The notes below the pieces were generated by a model that saw only the letters and a program-made list of their open reading frames with translations, searched no databases and was not told the origin of the DNA. The position numbers and the translations under genes are program-made. From Flavobacterium ustbae (GTDB lineage Bacteria > Bacteroidota > Bacteroidia > Flavobacteriales > Flavobacteriaceae): 64,000 nucleotides of DNA. The stretch lies in the NCBI RefSeq assembly GCF_003946915.1, contig NZ_RPOC01000021.1, positions 1 through 64,000 on the forward strand, given 5' to 3'. Below are positions 1 to 7,868 of this stretch, one piece after another. The number at the start of each line of letters is the position of its first letter. Positions within the stretch are counted from its first letter, which is position 1.

Positions 1-104
1 GCACCCGTGCGCCGGTCTCAAGGCCCGAAAGCCTCTACCCCTCGACTTGCATGTGTTAAGCCTGCCGCTAGCGTTCATCCTGAGCCAGGATCAAACTCTT
101 CATC
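1..104 (-). rRNA. rrs: 16S ribosomal RNA, 5' end (partial)
   Basis: The reverse complement of 71-99 is the universal 16S 5' segment beginning AGAGTTTGATCCTGGCTCAG, followed by the usual GAACGCTAGCGG. The mature 5' end lies near 103-105 and the rest of the gene runs off the left edge. Transcription is leftward, driven by the promoters at 273-547. The exact 5' processing point is not visible. Confidence 0.97.
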
Positions 105-272
105 GTATATTTTTATAATGTATATTCGATGCTTCTCTTTTTGGCTTTCTCGAATCTTCCGACTCTACTGCTCTTATTTCTTTTGTTCTGAAATCTCTTT
201 CAGAACGGCTGTCAATTCAATATGTCTACGAACATGTCTTTCTTTTGTTTCGCCTGTATCTCAAAGCGGGTG

Positions 273-303
273 CAAAACTAAAGATTCTTTTTGTTTCCTG
301 CAA
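273..303 (-). promoter_or_regulatory. rRNA operon promoter, proximal copy
   Basis: On the minus strand TTG (301-303) is followed after 20 bases by TAGTTTTG (273-280), matching the Bacteroidota -33/-7 consensus TTG and TAnnTTTG. The -7 box runs directly into CACCCGC, the same start region seen at the other two rrn promoters and at the tRNA promoters. Confidence 0.75.
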
Positions 304-397
304 GAAAAATTTAAATATTTTTGAAACTTTTTTTTCGCCTCTCTTTTTCTATTTTTCTCAACAATCTCTCAAGGAACTTTCCCTGTTTTGCGGGGTG

Positions 398-428
398 CAA
401 ATGTAAAAAGCATTTTCAAATCTCGCAA
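398..428 (-). promoter_or_regulatory. rRNA operon promoter, middle copy
   Basis: Minus-strand TTG (426-428), spacer of 20, then TACATTTG (398-405) followed by CACCCC. It is the second of three tandem promoters spaced about 120 bases apart upstream of the 16S gene. Confidence 0.75.
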
Positions 429-517
429 GCTTTTCTGGATCTTTTTTTAGAAAATCGCTTTTCTTTTGATTCAGTGCCTGCCACTATTTTGATGAACGTT
501 TTTCGCTGTTGCGGGTG

Positions 518-547
518 CAAAAGTACCACCTTTATTTACATTTACAA
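518..547 (-). promoter_or_regulatory. rRNA operon promoter, distal copy
   Basis: Minus-strand TTG (545-547), spacer of 19, then TACTTTTG (518-525) followed by CACCCGC. Same layout as the two downstream copies. The 548-760 stretch upstream is T-rich on the plus strand (A-rich on the minus strand) and holds no gene. Confidence 0.75.
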
Positions 548-765
548 GCTTTTATTTTACATTTTTTCCATCTTTTTTATTTCTTTTTCTTAACTCACTG
601 GCAACCCAATCTTTACAATTCAACTTTTCTGCTGAGCTGTGGGGTTTTTCTGCGTTTTGTTTCTTTTTTGATGGTTTTCGGCTCTTTTGGCATGTCGTTT
701 TTATTGGGTTTTGACTTTTTTCAAGCCTTTTTTGTTCTTTTTGCAGTATTTGCTTCTTCTGAAAA

Positions 766-856
766 CAGCTGCCCTAGCCCCGATAGTAGCGGAAATCCTT
801 TTGTCTGGTTTCTTTAGCCAGACAAAAGATTGAAGCGGATAGCGGGATTAAGCTCC
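766..856. ncRNA. Structured intergenic element, candidate noncoding RNA
   Basis: A GC-richer block inside AT-rich gene-free DNA. Its core is a perfect 10-bp stem, TTTTGTCTGG (799-808) and CCAGACAAAA (818-827), closed by a 9-base loop. It is flanked by the purine-rich strings GTAGCGGAAATCC and GATTGAAGCGGATAGCGGG, and by CCCTAGCCCCGAT on the left. I recall similar blocks scattered in Flavobacterium genomes, and a family called Flavo-1 might correspond, but I cannot confirm that. The transcribed strand is unknown. The DNA from 857 to 1010 shows no gene. Confidence 0.4.
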
Positions 857-1010
857 TTATTATTATCAAATCTTTAAATTCCAAATCCCAAACCCGAAAG
901 GCTTCGCTGCGCTCAGCTACACTTATTTTATTGCTGCATACTCGAATAATGCAGCTTAAGACGCACTCCGGTCCGCTTCTACAAAAAATTAGAATCTATA
1001 CATATTGTAC

Positions 1011-1290
1011 GCAGAAACAAACCTAACAGGTTTTGGAAACCTGCTGGGTTGGATGCCGATTATTTAGAAACGGATATAATCAAGCTGTGAAATTATCCCT
1101 GGCTTGCATCCTCTCCTTATATAGTATTATATAAAAAACAAACCAACAGGTTTGGAAAACTGCTGGGTTGGATTCCGATTATTTAGAAACGGTTATAATC
1201 TAACCATTAAACTACCCCTAGCCTGTATTCTCTACTTATATAATATTATGTAAAAAACAAACCCAACAGGTTTGGAAATCCGTCGGGTTG
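1011..1290. repeat. 120-bp tandem direct repeat with internal palindromes
   Basis: Two full units and a partial third start near 1014, 1135 and 1255. Each opens with AAACAAACC(C/T)AACAGGTTT, then a short gap and (G/C)(C/T)TG(C/T)(C/T)GGGTTG, so every copy starts with an imperfect hairpin. The unit body includes GATTATTTAGAAACGG and an AT-rich tail ending TATATAATATTAT. It lies between the structured element and the thrS promoter and carries no plausible gene. Confidence 0.7.
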
Positions 1291-1342
1291 TGGACTAGAA
1301 AAATCACTCTTATATATAATAGAGTAAAGTTGTACATATATA

Positions 1343-1373
1343 TTGTATGTATTTTTGTAATACTGTATATTTG
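1343..1373 (+). promoter_or_regulatory. thrS promoter
   Basis: TTG (1343-1345), spacer of 20, TATATTTG (1366-1373). It lies 21 bases before the thrS ATG, leaving a very short leader with no room for a T-box. Confidence 0.7.
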
Positions 1374-1393
1374 CATTCACAAAATTATAAACA

Positions 1394-3340
1394 ATGATCA
1401 AGATTACTTTACCCGATGGGTCAATTAGAGAGTTCGCTTCGGGCGTAACTCCAATGGAGGTCGCTAAAAACATTAGCGAAGGTTTTGCTAGAAACGTGAT
1501 TTCTGCATCTTTTAATGGTACAACTATTGAAACCGAAACTCCATTAACGACCGACGGTAATCTTATATTATATACTTGGAATGATGCGGAAGGTAAAAAA
1601 GCTTTCTGGCACTCTACTTCGCACGTAATGGCGCAAGCTCTTGAGGAATTGTACCCGGGAATTAAACTAACTCTTGGACCTGCAATTGCTAATGGGTTCT
1701 ATTATGACGTGGATTTTGAAGATCAGAAAATTTCTGAGGCTGATTTTAAGAAAATTGAGGATCGTATTCTTGAGATTTCAAGAGGAAAGTATGATTTTAA
1801 AATGCGTCCTGTAACTAAAGCAGAAGCATTGGAAATGTACAAAGATAACGTTTACAAGACTGAATTGATTTCAAATCTTGAAGACGGAACGATTACATTC
1901 TGTGATCACGCTACTTTTACTGATTTATGTCGCGGTGGACATATTCCGAATACTGGAATTATCAAAGCTGTAAAAATTATGAGTGTTGCGGGTGCTTACT
2001 GGAGAGGTGACGAGAAAAACAAACAGTTGACTCGTGTTTACGGAACTTCTTTTCCTAAACAAAAAGATTTGACTGAATATCTTGAACTTCTTGAAGAAGC
2101 AAAACGACGCGATCACCGTAAATTAGGAAAAGAGCTTGAACTCTTTGCTTTCTCTCAAAAAGTAGGTCAAGGCTTACCGCTATGGTTACCAAAAGGCGCT
2201 GCTTTAAGAGATCGTTTGGAACAATTTTTAAAGAGAGCTCAAAAAAAAGCGGGTTACGAGCAAGTTGTTAGTCCGCATATTGGTCAAAAGGAACTTTATG
2301 TTACTTCTGGTCACTATGCAAAATATGGGGCTGACAGTTTTCAGCCAATTCATACTCCTGCGGAAGGTGAAGAGTTTTTATTGAAACCAATGAACTGTCC
2401 TCACCACTGTGAGATTTACAATGTAAGACCTTGGTCTTATAAAGATTTACCAAAGCGCTATGCTGAATTTGGAACAGTATATAGATATGAGCAATCTGGA
2501 GAATTACATGGTTTAACTCGTGTTAGAGGGTTTACTCAGGATGATGCGCATATTTTTTGTACTCCGGAGCAATTGGATGAGGAATTCAAAAAAGTAATTG
2601 ATCTTGTTCTTTATGTATTTGGTTCGTTAGGTTTTGAAAACTTTACTGCTCAGATTTCGTTGAGAGATCAGGAAGATAGAGAAAAATATATTGGTACTGA
2701 TGAAAACTGGGAAAAGGCAGAAAATGCTATTATCAACGCAGCAAAAGACAAAGGCCTTAATACTGTTGTAGAATATGGTGAAGCTGCTTTTTATGGTCCG
2801 AAACTGGATTTCATGGTTAAAGATGCTTTAGGAAGACAATGGCAATTAGGAACAATTCAGGTAGATTACAACTTACCTGAGCGTTTTGAATTGACTTATA
2901 AAGGTGCCGATAATGAACTACACCGCCCTGTGATGATTCATAGAGCTCCTTTTGGATCTATGGAGCGCTTTATAGCAATTTTGCTTGAGCATACAGCAGG
3001 AAATTTCCCACTTTGGCTAATGCCTGAACAGGCTATTATCTTGTCTTTGAGCGAGAAATACGAAAATTATGCTAAAAAAGTTTTAGATTTGCTAGAAAAT
3101 CACGAAATTCGCGCCCTAATTGACAACCGAAATGAAACTATCGGTAAGAAAATTAGAGATGCAGAAATGCAAAAAATCCCATTTATGCTTATCGTTGGTG
3201 AGGAGGAAGAGAAAAACGGAACCATTTCAATTCGTCGTCACGGACAGGAAGGAAAAGGAAACATCACAGTTTCTATCGAAGAATTCGCTTCGATTGTAGA
3301 CGAAGAAATAAAAAAGACATTAAAAGTATTTACAGTTTAA
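1394..3340 (+). CDS. thrS: Threonyl-tRNA synthetase
   Basis: Charges tRNA-Thr with threonine in the cytoplasm. At 648 aa it has the full bacterial length: an N-terminal TGS domain (about 1-60), the editing domain with HSTSH near residue 75, a class II catalytic core with MNCPHHC supplying the zinc cysteine, TQDDAHIFC and MIHRAPFGSMERF supplying further zinc and ATP-site residues, and a C-terminal anticodon-binding domain. It is first in the translation gene set thrS-infC-rpmI-rplT, a conserved bacterial order. The ATG at 1394 sits just after a strong promoter and begins the conserved MIKITLPDGS. Nothing is missing. Confidence 0.98.
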   Translation: MIKITLPDGSIREFASGVTPMEVAKNISEGFARNVISASFNGTTIETETPLTTDGNLILYTWNDAEGKKAFWHSTSHVMAQALEELYPGIKLTLGPAIANGFYYDVDFEDQKISEADFKKIEDRILEISRGKYDFKMRPVTKAEALEMYKDNVYKTELISNLEDGTITFCDHATFTDLCRGGHIPNTGIIKAVKIMSVAGAYWRGDEKNKQLTRVYGTSFPKQKDLTEYLELLEEAKRRDHRKLGKELELFAFSQKVGQGLPLWLPKGAALRDRLEQFLKRAQKKAGYEQVVSPHIGQKELYVTSGHYAKYGADSFQPIHTPAEGEEFLLKPMNCPHHCEIYNVRPWSYKDLPKRYAEFGTVYRYEQSGELHGLTRVRGFTQDDAHIFCTPEQLDEEFKKVIDLVLYVFGSLGFENFTAQISLRDQEDREKYIGTDENWEKAENAIINAAKDKGLNTVVEYGEAAFYGPKLDFMVKDALGRQWQLGTIQVDYNLPERFELTYKGADNELHRPVMIHRAPFGSMERFIAILLEHTAGNFPLWLMPEQAIILSLSEKYENYAKKVLDLLENHEIRALIDNRNETIGKKIRDAEMQKIPFMLIVGEEEEKNGTISIRRHGQEGKGNITVSIEEFASIVDEEIKKTLKVFTV

Positions 3341-3356
3341 CTTAAATTAGAAAGTC

Positions 3357-3911
3357 ATAGCAATAAAAAGTAACAGAGGTTTTCAACCTCGAGTAGAAAA
3401 AAAAGATGCGCACAGAATAAACAATCTTATTCGTGTTCCAGAAGTACGTCTTGTAGGTGAAAACATTGAGCCTGGTGTATTTAAAATAGCAGATGCGTTA
3501 CGTTTAGCTGACCAATTTGAATTGGATTTAGTTGAAATTTCGCCAAATGCAGAACCGCCGGTTTGTAAAATCATGGATTACAAGAAATTTGTTTACGAAC
3601 AAAAGAAGCGTGATAAAGCATTAAAAGCTAAATCATCTCAGGTTGTAGTAAAGGAAATTCGATTTGGACCTCAAACTGATGAGCATGATTACGAATTTAA
3701 AAGAAAGAATGCTGAAAAATTCTTAAAGGAAGGATCTAAATTAAAAGCTTTCGTTTTCTTTAAAGGGCGTTCTATCATTTATAAAGATCAAGGACAAATT
3801 CTATTATTACGTCTTGCTCAAGATTTAGAAGAACATGGTAAAGTTGAAGCTATGCCTGTTTTGGAAGGAAAGAGAATGATTATGTTCATTGCTCCGAAGA
3901 AAAAGAAATAG
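3357..3911 (+). CDS. infC: Translation initiation factor IF-3, likely AUA start
   Basis: IF-3 binds the 30S subunit, prevents premature 50S joining and proofreads start codons. The reading frame encodes a full IF-3: the N domain (RINNLIRVPEVRLVGEN, then LVEISPNAEPPVCKIMDY) and the C domain (VKEIRFGPQTDEHDYEFK through EGKRMIMFIAPKKKK). An in-frame TAG at 3348-3350 is followed by AAA GTC ATA GCA ATA AAA, with no ATG, GTG or TTG before the conserved N domain. The first conventional start, TTG at 3522, would delete a third of the protein. I therefore place the start at ATA 3357 (184 aa). IF-3 genes elsewhere use AUU or AUA for autoregulation; ATA 3363 is an alternative. Confidence 0.9.
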   Translation: MAIKSNRGFQPRVEKKDAHRINNLIRVPEVRLVGENIEPGVFKIADALRLADQFELDLVEISPNAEPPVCKIMDYKKFVYEQKKRDKALKAKSSQVVVKEIRFGPQTDEHDYEFKRKNAEKFLKEGSKLKAFVFFKGRSIIYKDQGQILLLRLAQDLEEHGKVEAMPVLEGKRMIMFIAPKKKK

Positions 3912-4011
3912 TAATCAGTTTTTTAGTATCAGTGTTCAGCTCGAACATGAAACTTTAAACCTGAAACTAAAAAATATAAGTAAGTAAGAATAAATTAAAA
4001 CACTAGGAAAA

Positions 4012-4209
4012 ATGCCTAAAATGAAAACAAAATCTAGCGCTAAGAAACGTTTTAAAGTTACTGGCTCTGGAAAGATTAAAAGAAAGCATGCTTTTAAAAG
4101 TCACATCTTGACTAAAAAATCTAAAAAACGTAAATTAGCTTTGACTCACTCAGCGCTAGTTCACCAAACAGATATGAAAAGCATCAAACAACAATTAAGA
4201 ATTATCTAA
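4012..4209 (+). CDS. rpmI: 50S ribosomal protein L35
   Basis: A 65-aa, very basic protein beginning MPKMKTKSSAKKRFKVTG, the L35 signature, with the usual GKIKRKHAFKSH segment. It is part of the large ribosomal subunit. It sits 100 bases after infC and 101 bases before rplT, as in most bacteria. The infC-rpmI gap contains an ATGAAACTTTAAACCTGAAAC string related to the dispersed repeat seen near 21.5 and 37.3 kb. Confidence 0.97.
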   Translation: MPKMKTKSSAKKRFKVTGSGKIKRKHAFKSHILTKKSKKRKLALTHSALVHQTDMKSIKQQLRII

Positions 4210-4310
4210 TAATTCTTTAGGTTAAAAAATTATTTATATAACCTTGGAGTATGGCTTTGAAGTTCCTTTGATTCAATTCAGGACGCCTGCTACAAAAACA
4301 CATTAAAATT

Positions 4311-4655
4311 ATGCCAAGATCGGTAAATTCAGTTGCTAAAAGAGCAAGAAGAAAAAAAATAATGAAGCAAGCCAAAGGTTTCTTTGGAAGACGTAAAAAC
4401 GTTTGGACAGTTGCTAAGAATGCAGTAGAGAAAGCAATGTGCTACGCTTACCGCGATAGAAAACAAAACAAAAGAAATTTCCGTTCTTTATGGATTCAGC
4501 GTATTAACGCTGGAGCTAGATTAGAGGGAATGTCTTATTCTCAATTCATGGGTAAAGTTAAAGCTAACGGAATCGAATTGAACCGTAAAGTTCTTGCAGA
4601 TTTAGCTATGAACCACCCAGAAGCTTTCAAAGCTATTCTTAATAAAGTAAAATAA
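4311..4655 (+). CDS. rplT: 50S ribosomal protein L20
   Basis: A 114-aa basic protein beginning MPRSVNSVAKRARRKKIM, with QAKGFFGRRKN and the C-terminal globular part. L20 is an early assembly protein of the 50S subunit and in several bacteria represses its own operon by binding mRNA. The 101-base spacer after rpmI contains GC-richer DNA near 4244-4291 that could fold, but I cannot show a regulatory structure. A rho-independent terminator follows. Confidence 0.97.
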   Translation: MPRSVNSVAKRARRKKIMKQAKGFFGRRKNVWTVAKNAVEKAMCYAYRDRKQNKRNFRSLWIQRINAGARLEGMSYSQFMGKVKANGIELNRKVLADLAMNHPEAFKAILNKVK

Positions 4656-4697
4656 AACGTTTTATAAACTCAATTTAAGATTACTTACTTATTATAT

Positions 4698-4729
4698 AAA
4701 AAGCCATTCGTTAACACGAATGGCTTTTT
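4698..4729 (+). terminator. Rho-independent terminator of the thrS-rplT operon
   Basis: The stem AAAAAGCCATTCGT / ACGAATGGCTTTTT has a TAAC loop and is followed by a T-rich run. It lies 43 bases after the rplT stop. Confidence 0.85.
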
Positions 4730-4805
4730 GCTTTTAAGAAGCCTGAAAAGCCAATATCTAAAATTCAATATAAAAAGCTAAATTTACTTTAAAATCTCAT
4801 CTTAA

Positions 4806-5378
4806 ATGCAGAATCCAATTCTAAATCATATTCAAAAGTTTATTAATCTGGAACCGTCAGAAATTGATCTATTAGAATCATGTCTGGCTATTTCTCAAAT
4901 AAAAAGAAAAGAACATGTTTTACAAGAAGGCCAAATATGCAATACAATGTATTTTATTGTAAAAGGCTGTATGCGTCAGTATATTATTAACTCAAAAGGT
5001 ACAGAGCAAACATTACAATTTGGCGTAGAAAATTGGTGGATAACCGATTATTTGAGCTACCATAATCATATCCCTTCCCATTTTTATATACAAGCTGTGG
5101 AGACCAGTGATGTAATCGCTATTGAAAAATCGGTTTTAGATTCTATTTTAATTCAAATTCCTAAACTTGAAAAGTATTTTAGAATTGTTGCACAAAAAGC
5201 ATTTGGTGCAGCACAAATGAGAATTAAGTTTTTGTTTACTATGTCTGCAGAGGAACGTTATAATCATTTTAAAAATCAACAACCTGATTTCGTACAGCGT
5301 GTTCCACAATATATGCTTGCCTCCTACTTGGATTTTTCAGCAGAATTTATGAGTAAAATTAGAGCTGGAAAAGTTTAG
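4806..5378 (+). CDS. Crp/Fnr-family transcriptional regulator
   Basis: A 190-aa cytoplasmic protein with an N-terminal cyclic-nucleotide-binding fold (about 25-115, containing LQEGQICNTMYFIVKGCMRQY) and a short C-terminal helix-turn-helix region with the LASYLDFSAEFMSKIRAGKV ending typical of small Bacteroidota Crp-like regulators. No iron-sulfur cysteine set is visible, so an Fnr role is unlikely. It lies 165 bases upstream of the AhpD-like gene on the same strand and probably controls it; this is inference from adjacency. The effector is unknown. Confidence 0.85.
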   Translation: MQNPILNHIQKFINLEPSEIDLLESCLAISQIKRKEHVLQEGQICNTMYFIVKGCMRQYIINSKGTEQTLQFGVENWWITDYLSYHNHIPSHFYIQAVETSDVIAIEKSVLDSILIQIPKLEKYFRIVAQKAFGAAQMRIKFLFTMSAEERYNHFKNQQPDFVQRVPQYMLASYLDFSAEFMSKIRAGKV

Positions 5379-5421
5379 TTCTAAGATACTAAGCCTCTAA
5401 GTTGCTAAGCTACTAAGTTGT
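5376..5421. repeat. Short CTAAG-rich dispersed repeat
   Basis: The string CTAAGATACTAAGCCTCTAA is followed by GTTGCTAAGCTACTAAGTTG. It resembles 52843-52872 (GGTGCTAAGTTACTGAGGTG and onward), so it belongs to a dispersed intergenic family. No coding potential. Confidence 0.5.
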
Positions 5422-5543
5422 TGGAACCTATTTTTTTTTGAAAGACTTATAAACTTAGCAGCTTAAGTAATTTCTTGAAGTAGTTCAAGTTTTTGAAGGT
5501 ATACATTGCTGACCTTTGTAATGAACTTTAAAAACAAATAAAA

Positions 5544-5978
5544 ATGAAATCAAGAATTGTTATTCCGCAAGTTGCTCCACAGGCTTATGAGGCTTTAATG
5601 AATTTAGAAAAATATATTTCTTCTACCTCTTTAACTACTGAACATAAAGAATTAATTAAAATACGAGCTTCTCAAATTAATGGTTGTGCGTACTGTATCA
5701 ATATGCATACTGCAGATGCTAGAAAATATGGCATTTCTGAACAAAGAATTTATCTTATTAGCGCATGGCGTGAAGCTGATGTCTACAGTGAAGAAGAAAA
5801 AGCAATTTTAGCTTTGACAGAGCAAGTGACTTCTATCGCTAATCATGTTTCGGATGAAGTTTATCAAAATGCAGCACAATTATTTGATGAAAAATATCTT
5901 GCCGAAATCATTCTAGCCATCATTACTATTAATTCATGGAATAGACTTGCAATTACTACCGGAATGAGAGCTGTATAA
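5544..5978 (+). CDS. Carboxymuconolactone decarboxylase / AhpD-like protein
   Basis: A 144-aa protein of the AhpD-like fold. The redox motif E-x-x-x-x-x-x-x-Q-x-N-G-C-A-Y-C-x-x-x-H is present (QINGCAYCINMHT, near residues 45-57), with the CxxC pair and downstream His that serve in AhpD-type peroxidase or disulfide reactions. It most resembles the stand-alone carboxymuconolactone decarboxylase family found in oxidative-stress settings. The Crp-like gene upstream is the probable regulator. The substrate is not known. A terminator follows at 6016. Confidence 0.88.
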   Translation: MKSRIVIPQVAPQAYEALMNLEKYISSTSLTTEHKELIKIRASQINGCAYCINMHTADARKYGISEQRIYLISAWREADVYSEEEKAILALTEQVTSIANHVSDEVYQNAAQLFDEKYLAEIILAIITINSWNRLAITTGMRAV

Positions 5979-6015
5979 TTTTATAAGGATAAAATTTACA
6001 AACTCACAACCTCGC

Positions 6016-6042
6016 AAAGCCCTTGACTATTAAGGGCTTTTG
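6016..6042 (+). terminator. Rho-independent terminator
   Basis: AAAGCCCTT / AAGGGCTTT stem with a 7-base loop, 38 bases after the AhpD-like gene. Confidence 0.75.
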
Positions 6043-6146
6043 CTATTTATCTAAAAATGAGAATCAAAAAATATGAAAAATTTAAATAATTTAAAATACC
6101 GTATTTATACTCTTTTATAATTTGCAGAATTATTTATTTTTGGCGC

Positions 6147-7868
6147 ATGATACCAAAAAAAATACAATTTTTACTATATACACTTCTAGTTTTCATGGCC
6201 TTTTTTGCCTGTGAAAATAAAAAAAAGAATAGAGTGAAAATTGCAAGTGACAATACCAAGATTGAGAAGGCGATACATGTAGCCGATTCTTTCTACAAGA
6301 AAAAAGAGTTCGATAGCGCATTTTATTTTTATAATAAAGCCAGAACAAAATGTAATCCGAACAGAGATGCAAAAAAGTATGTTTATTGCATGTATTATAT
6401 GTCCGAAATTCAACAGGATCATGAAGATTATATCGGGAGTACTACTACTGCAAATGAAACAATTCCTTATTTAAATAAAGTAAAAGATCCTAATTATGTA
6501 TGGAATATTTATAGTGTTTTAGGGAGAAACTATTATTACACTTATGACTATCCAACTGCTGTTTATTACTATTCTAAAGCATTTACTTTAAATACCGATA
6601 GAATAAACAAACTTGAAGCAAAAAATAATATAGCTGCAATTTATATTAAACAGCATCGGTATAATAAAGCTCTTCAATTATTTTTGTCAATAAGTAAAGA
6701 AAAGATTGTACAGCAAAACCCGATATATTATTCAAAAATACTGGATTATATTGGCATTTGTTATTTCAAACTCAAGAATGAGAAAGCTTTGGCTTTTTTT
6801 AAAAAAAGTATACAGATAAACACTGAAACAAAGTATGAAGATGGTTTAGGCAAAACATATTATAATCTTACAGAATATTACCGTAACAACAAGGCATTAT
6901 CGATGATGTATGCCAAATTAAGTTACAAATATTACACATTATCTGGCAATACAGATGATCGCTTACTTGCTTTGCAGTTTATTACAGAAAATAATAGTTC
7001 GGATATTGAATCTAAAAAAAATGCACTTGTTTATATAAAAATAGCAGATAGTATATATAGAGAAAGACAAAAAGCTAAAAATCAGTTTGCAAAAATTAAA
7101 TATGACTCTAAAAAAGAACAAGAGGAAAATTTAAAATTAAGTGTCCAAAAAATTAAAAACGAACTTCAATTAGCAAAACAAGAAAGAAGAAATATTACTT
7201 TTTACATCATAATTTTAATAGCATCTTGTCTAATTGTCTTTCTCTATATTTTTCTAACTGTAAGAGCAAATCGCAAAAAAATTGAAGCTACTTACAAAAG
7301 TGAAACCAAAATTTCTAAGAAATTACACGATGAGCTTGCTAACGATATTTATCATGCACTTGCATTTGTAGAAAACAAAAATCTTTCATCAGAAGAAAAC
7401 AGAATTCATTTATTAAAACGATTAGAAGGTATTTATTCGCGTACAACAAATATTTCCAAGGATAATAATCTAGAAACGAGTTCTCAAAATTTTATCGCTT
7501 CTATTAAAGAGATGATTTCTAGTTTTAATACATCTCAAGTTAATCTTTTAATAAATGGTCTGGATTGTATTTCTTGGAGTGACATTGATAAAGATAAAAA
7601 AACAGCAGTTTATCGTTCGATACAGGAATTGCTAGTAAATATGAAAAAACACAGTGATGCAAGCTTGGTTGGAATAACTTTTAAGGAATTAGACAATTTT
7701 ATAATCATTAATTACACAGACAATGGAAAAGGAGCTGACACAAACAAAATGGCTATAAAAAATGGGTTGAAAAATATTGAGAATCGAATTGGTTCCATTG
7801 AGGGCGGGATTGGAATTTATTCAGATTTAGGGAAAGGCTTCAAAGTACAAATCAAATTTCCAGTATAA
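6147..7868 (+). CDS. TPR-containing sensor histidine kinase
   Basis: A 573-aa membrane sensor. Residues 1-22 form a lipoprotein-like signal (hydrophobic run ending MAFFAC). The region 40-290 holds repeated helical motifs of the TPR type (for example YNKALQLFLSISKEK, EKALAFFKKSIQIN). A coiled stretch leads to one transmembrane helix near 350-372. The kinase part follows: SKKLHDELANDIYHAL carries the phosphoacceptor His, ELLVNMKKHSD is the N box, DNGKGAD the G1 box and GLKNIENRIGSIEGG the second glycine region. The stop overlaps the start of the next gene (ATG at 7868), so translation is probably coupled. The signal sensed is unknown. Confidence 0.88.
   Translation: MIPKKIQFLLYTLLVFMAFFACENKKKNRVKIASDNTKIEKAIHVADSFYKKKEFDSAFYFYNKARTKCNPNRDAKKYVYCMYYMSEIQQDHEDYIGSTTTANETIPYLNKVKDPNYVWNIYSVLGRNYYYTYDYPTAVYYYSKAFTLNTDRINKLEAKNNIAAIYIKQHRYNKALQLFLSISKEKIVQQNPIYYSKILDYIGICYFKLKNEKALAFFKKSIQINTETKYEDGLGKTYYNLTEYYRNNKALSMMYAKLSYKYYTLSGNTDDRLLALQFITENNSSDIESKKNALVYIKIADSIYRERQKAKNQFAKIKYDSKKEQEENLKLSVQKIKNELQLAKQERRNITFYIIILIASCLIVFLYIFLTVRANRKKIEATYKSETKISKKLHDELANDIYHALAFVENKNLSSEENRIHLLKRLEGIYSRTTNISKDNNLETSSQNFIASIKEMISSFNTSQVNLLINGLDCISWSDIDKDKKTAVYRSIQELLVNMKKHSDASLVGITFKELDNFIIINYTDNGKGADTNKMAIKNGLKNIENRIGSIEGGIGIYSDLGKGFKVQIKFPV

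Noticed and set aside
7..817. Overlapping plus-strand frames of 90-105 codons at the left edge
   Set aside because: They run over the 16S rRNA gene and its T-rich promoter region; the Phe/Ser-rich translations are what such DNA gives by chance.
3522..3911. Short IF-3 starting at TTG 3522
   Set aside because: It would remove about a third of the protein, including conserved RINNLIRVPEVRLVGEN, which is coded in frame upstream.
3912..4310. Known L20 leader structure around rpmI
   Set aside because: Some GC-richer DNA is present in the rpmI-rplT spacer, but I could not build a convincing conserved fold.
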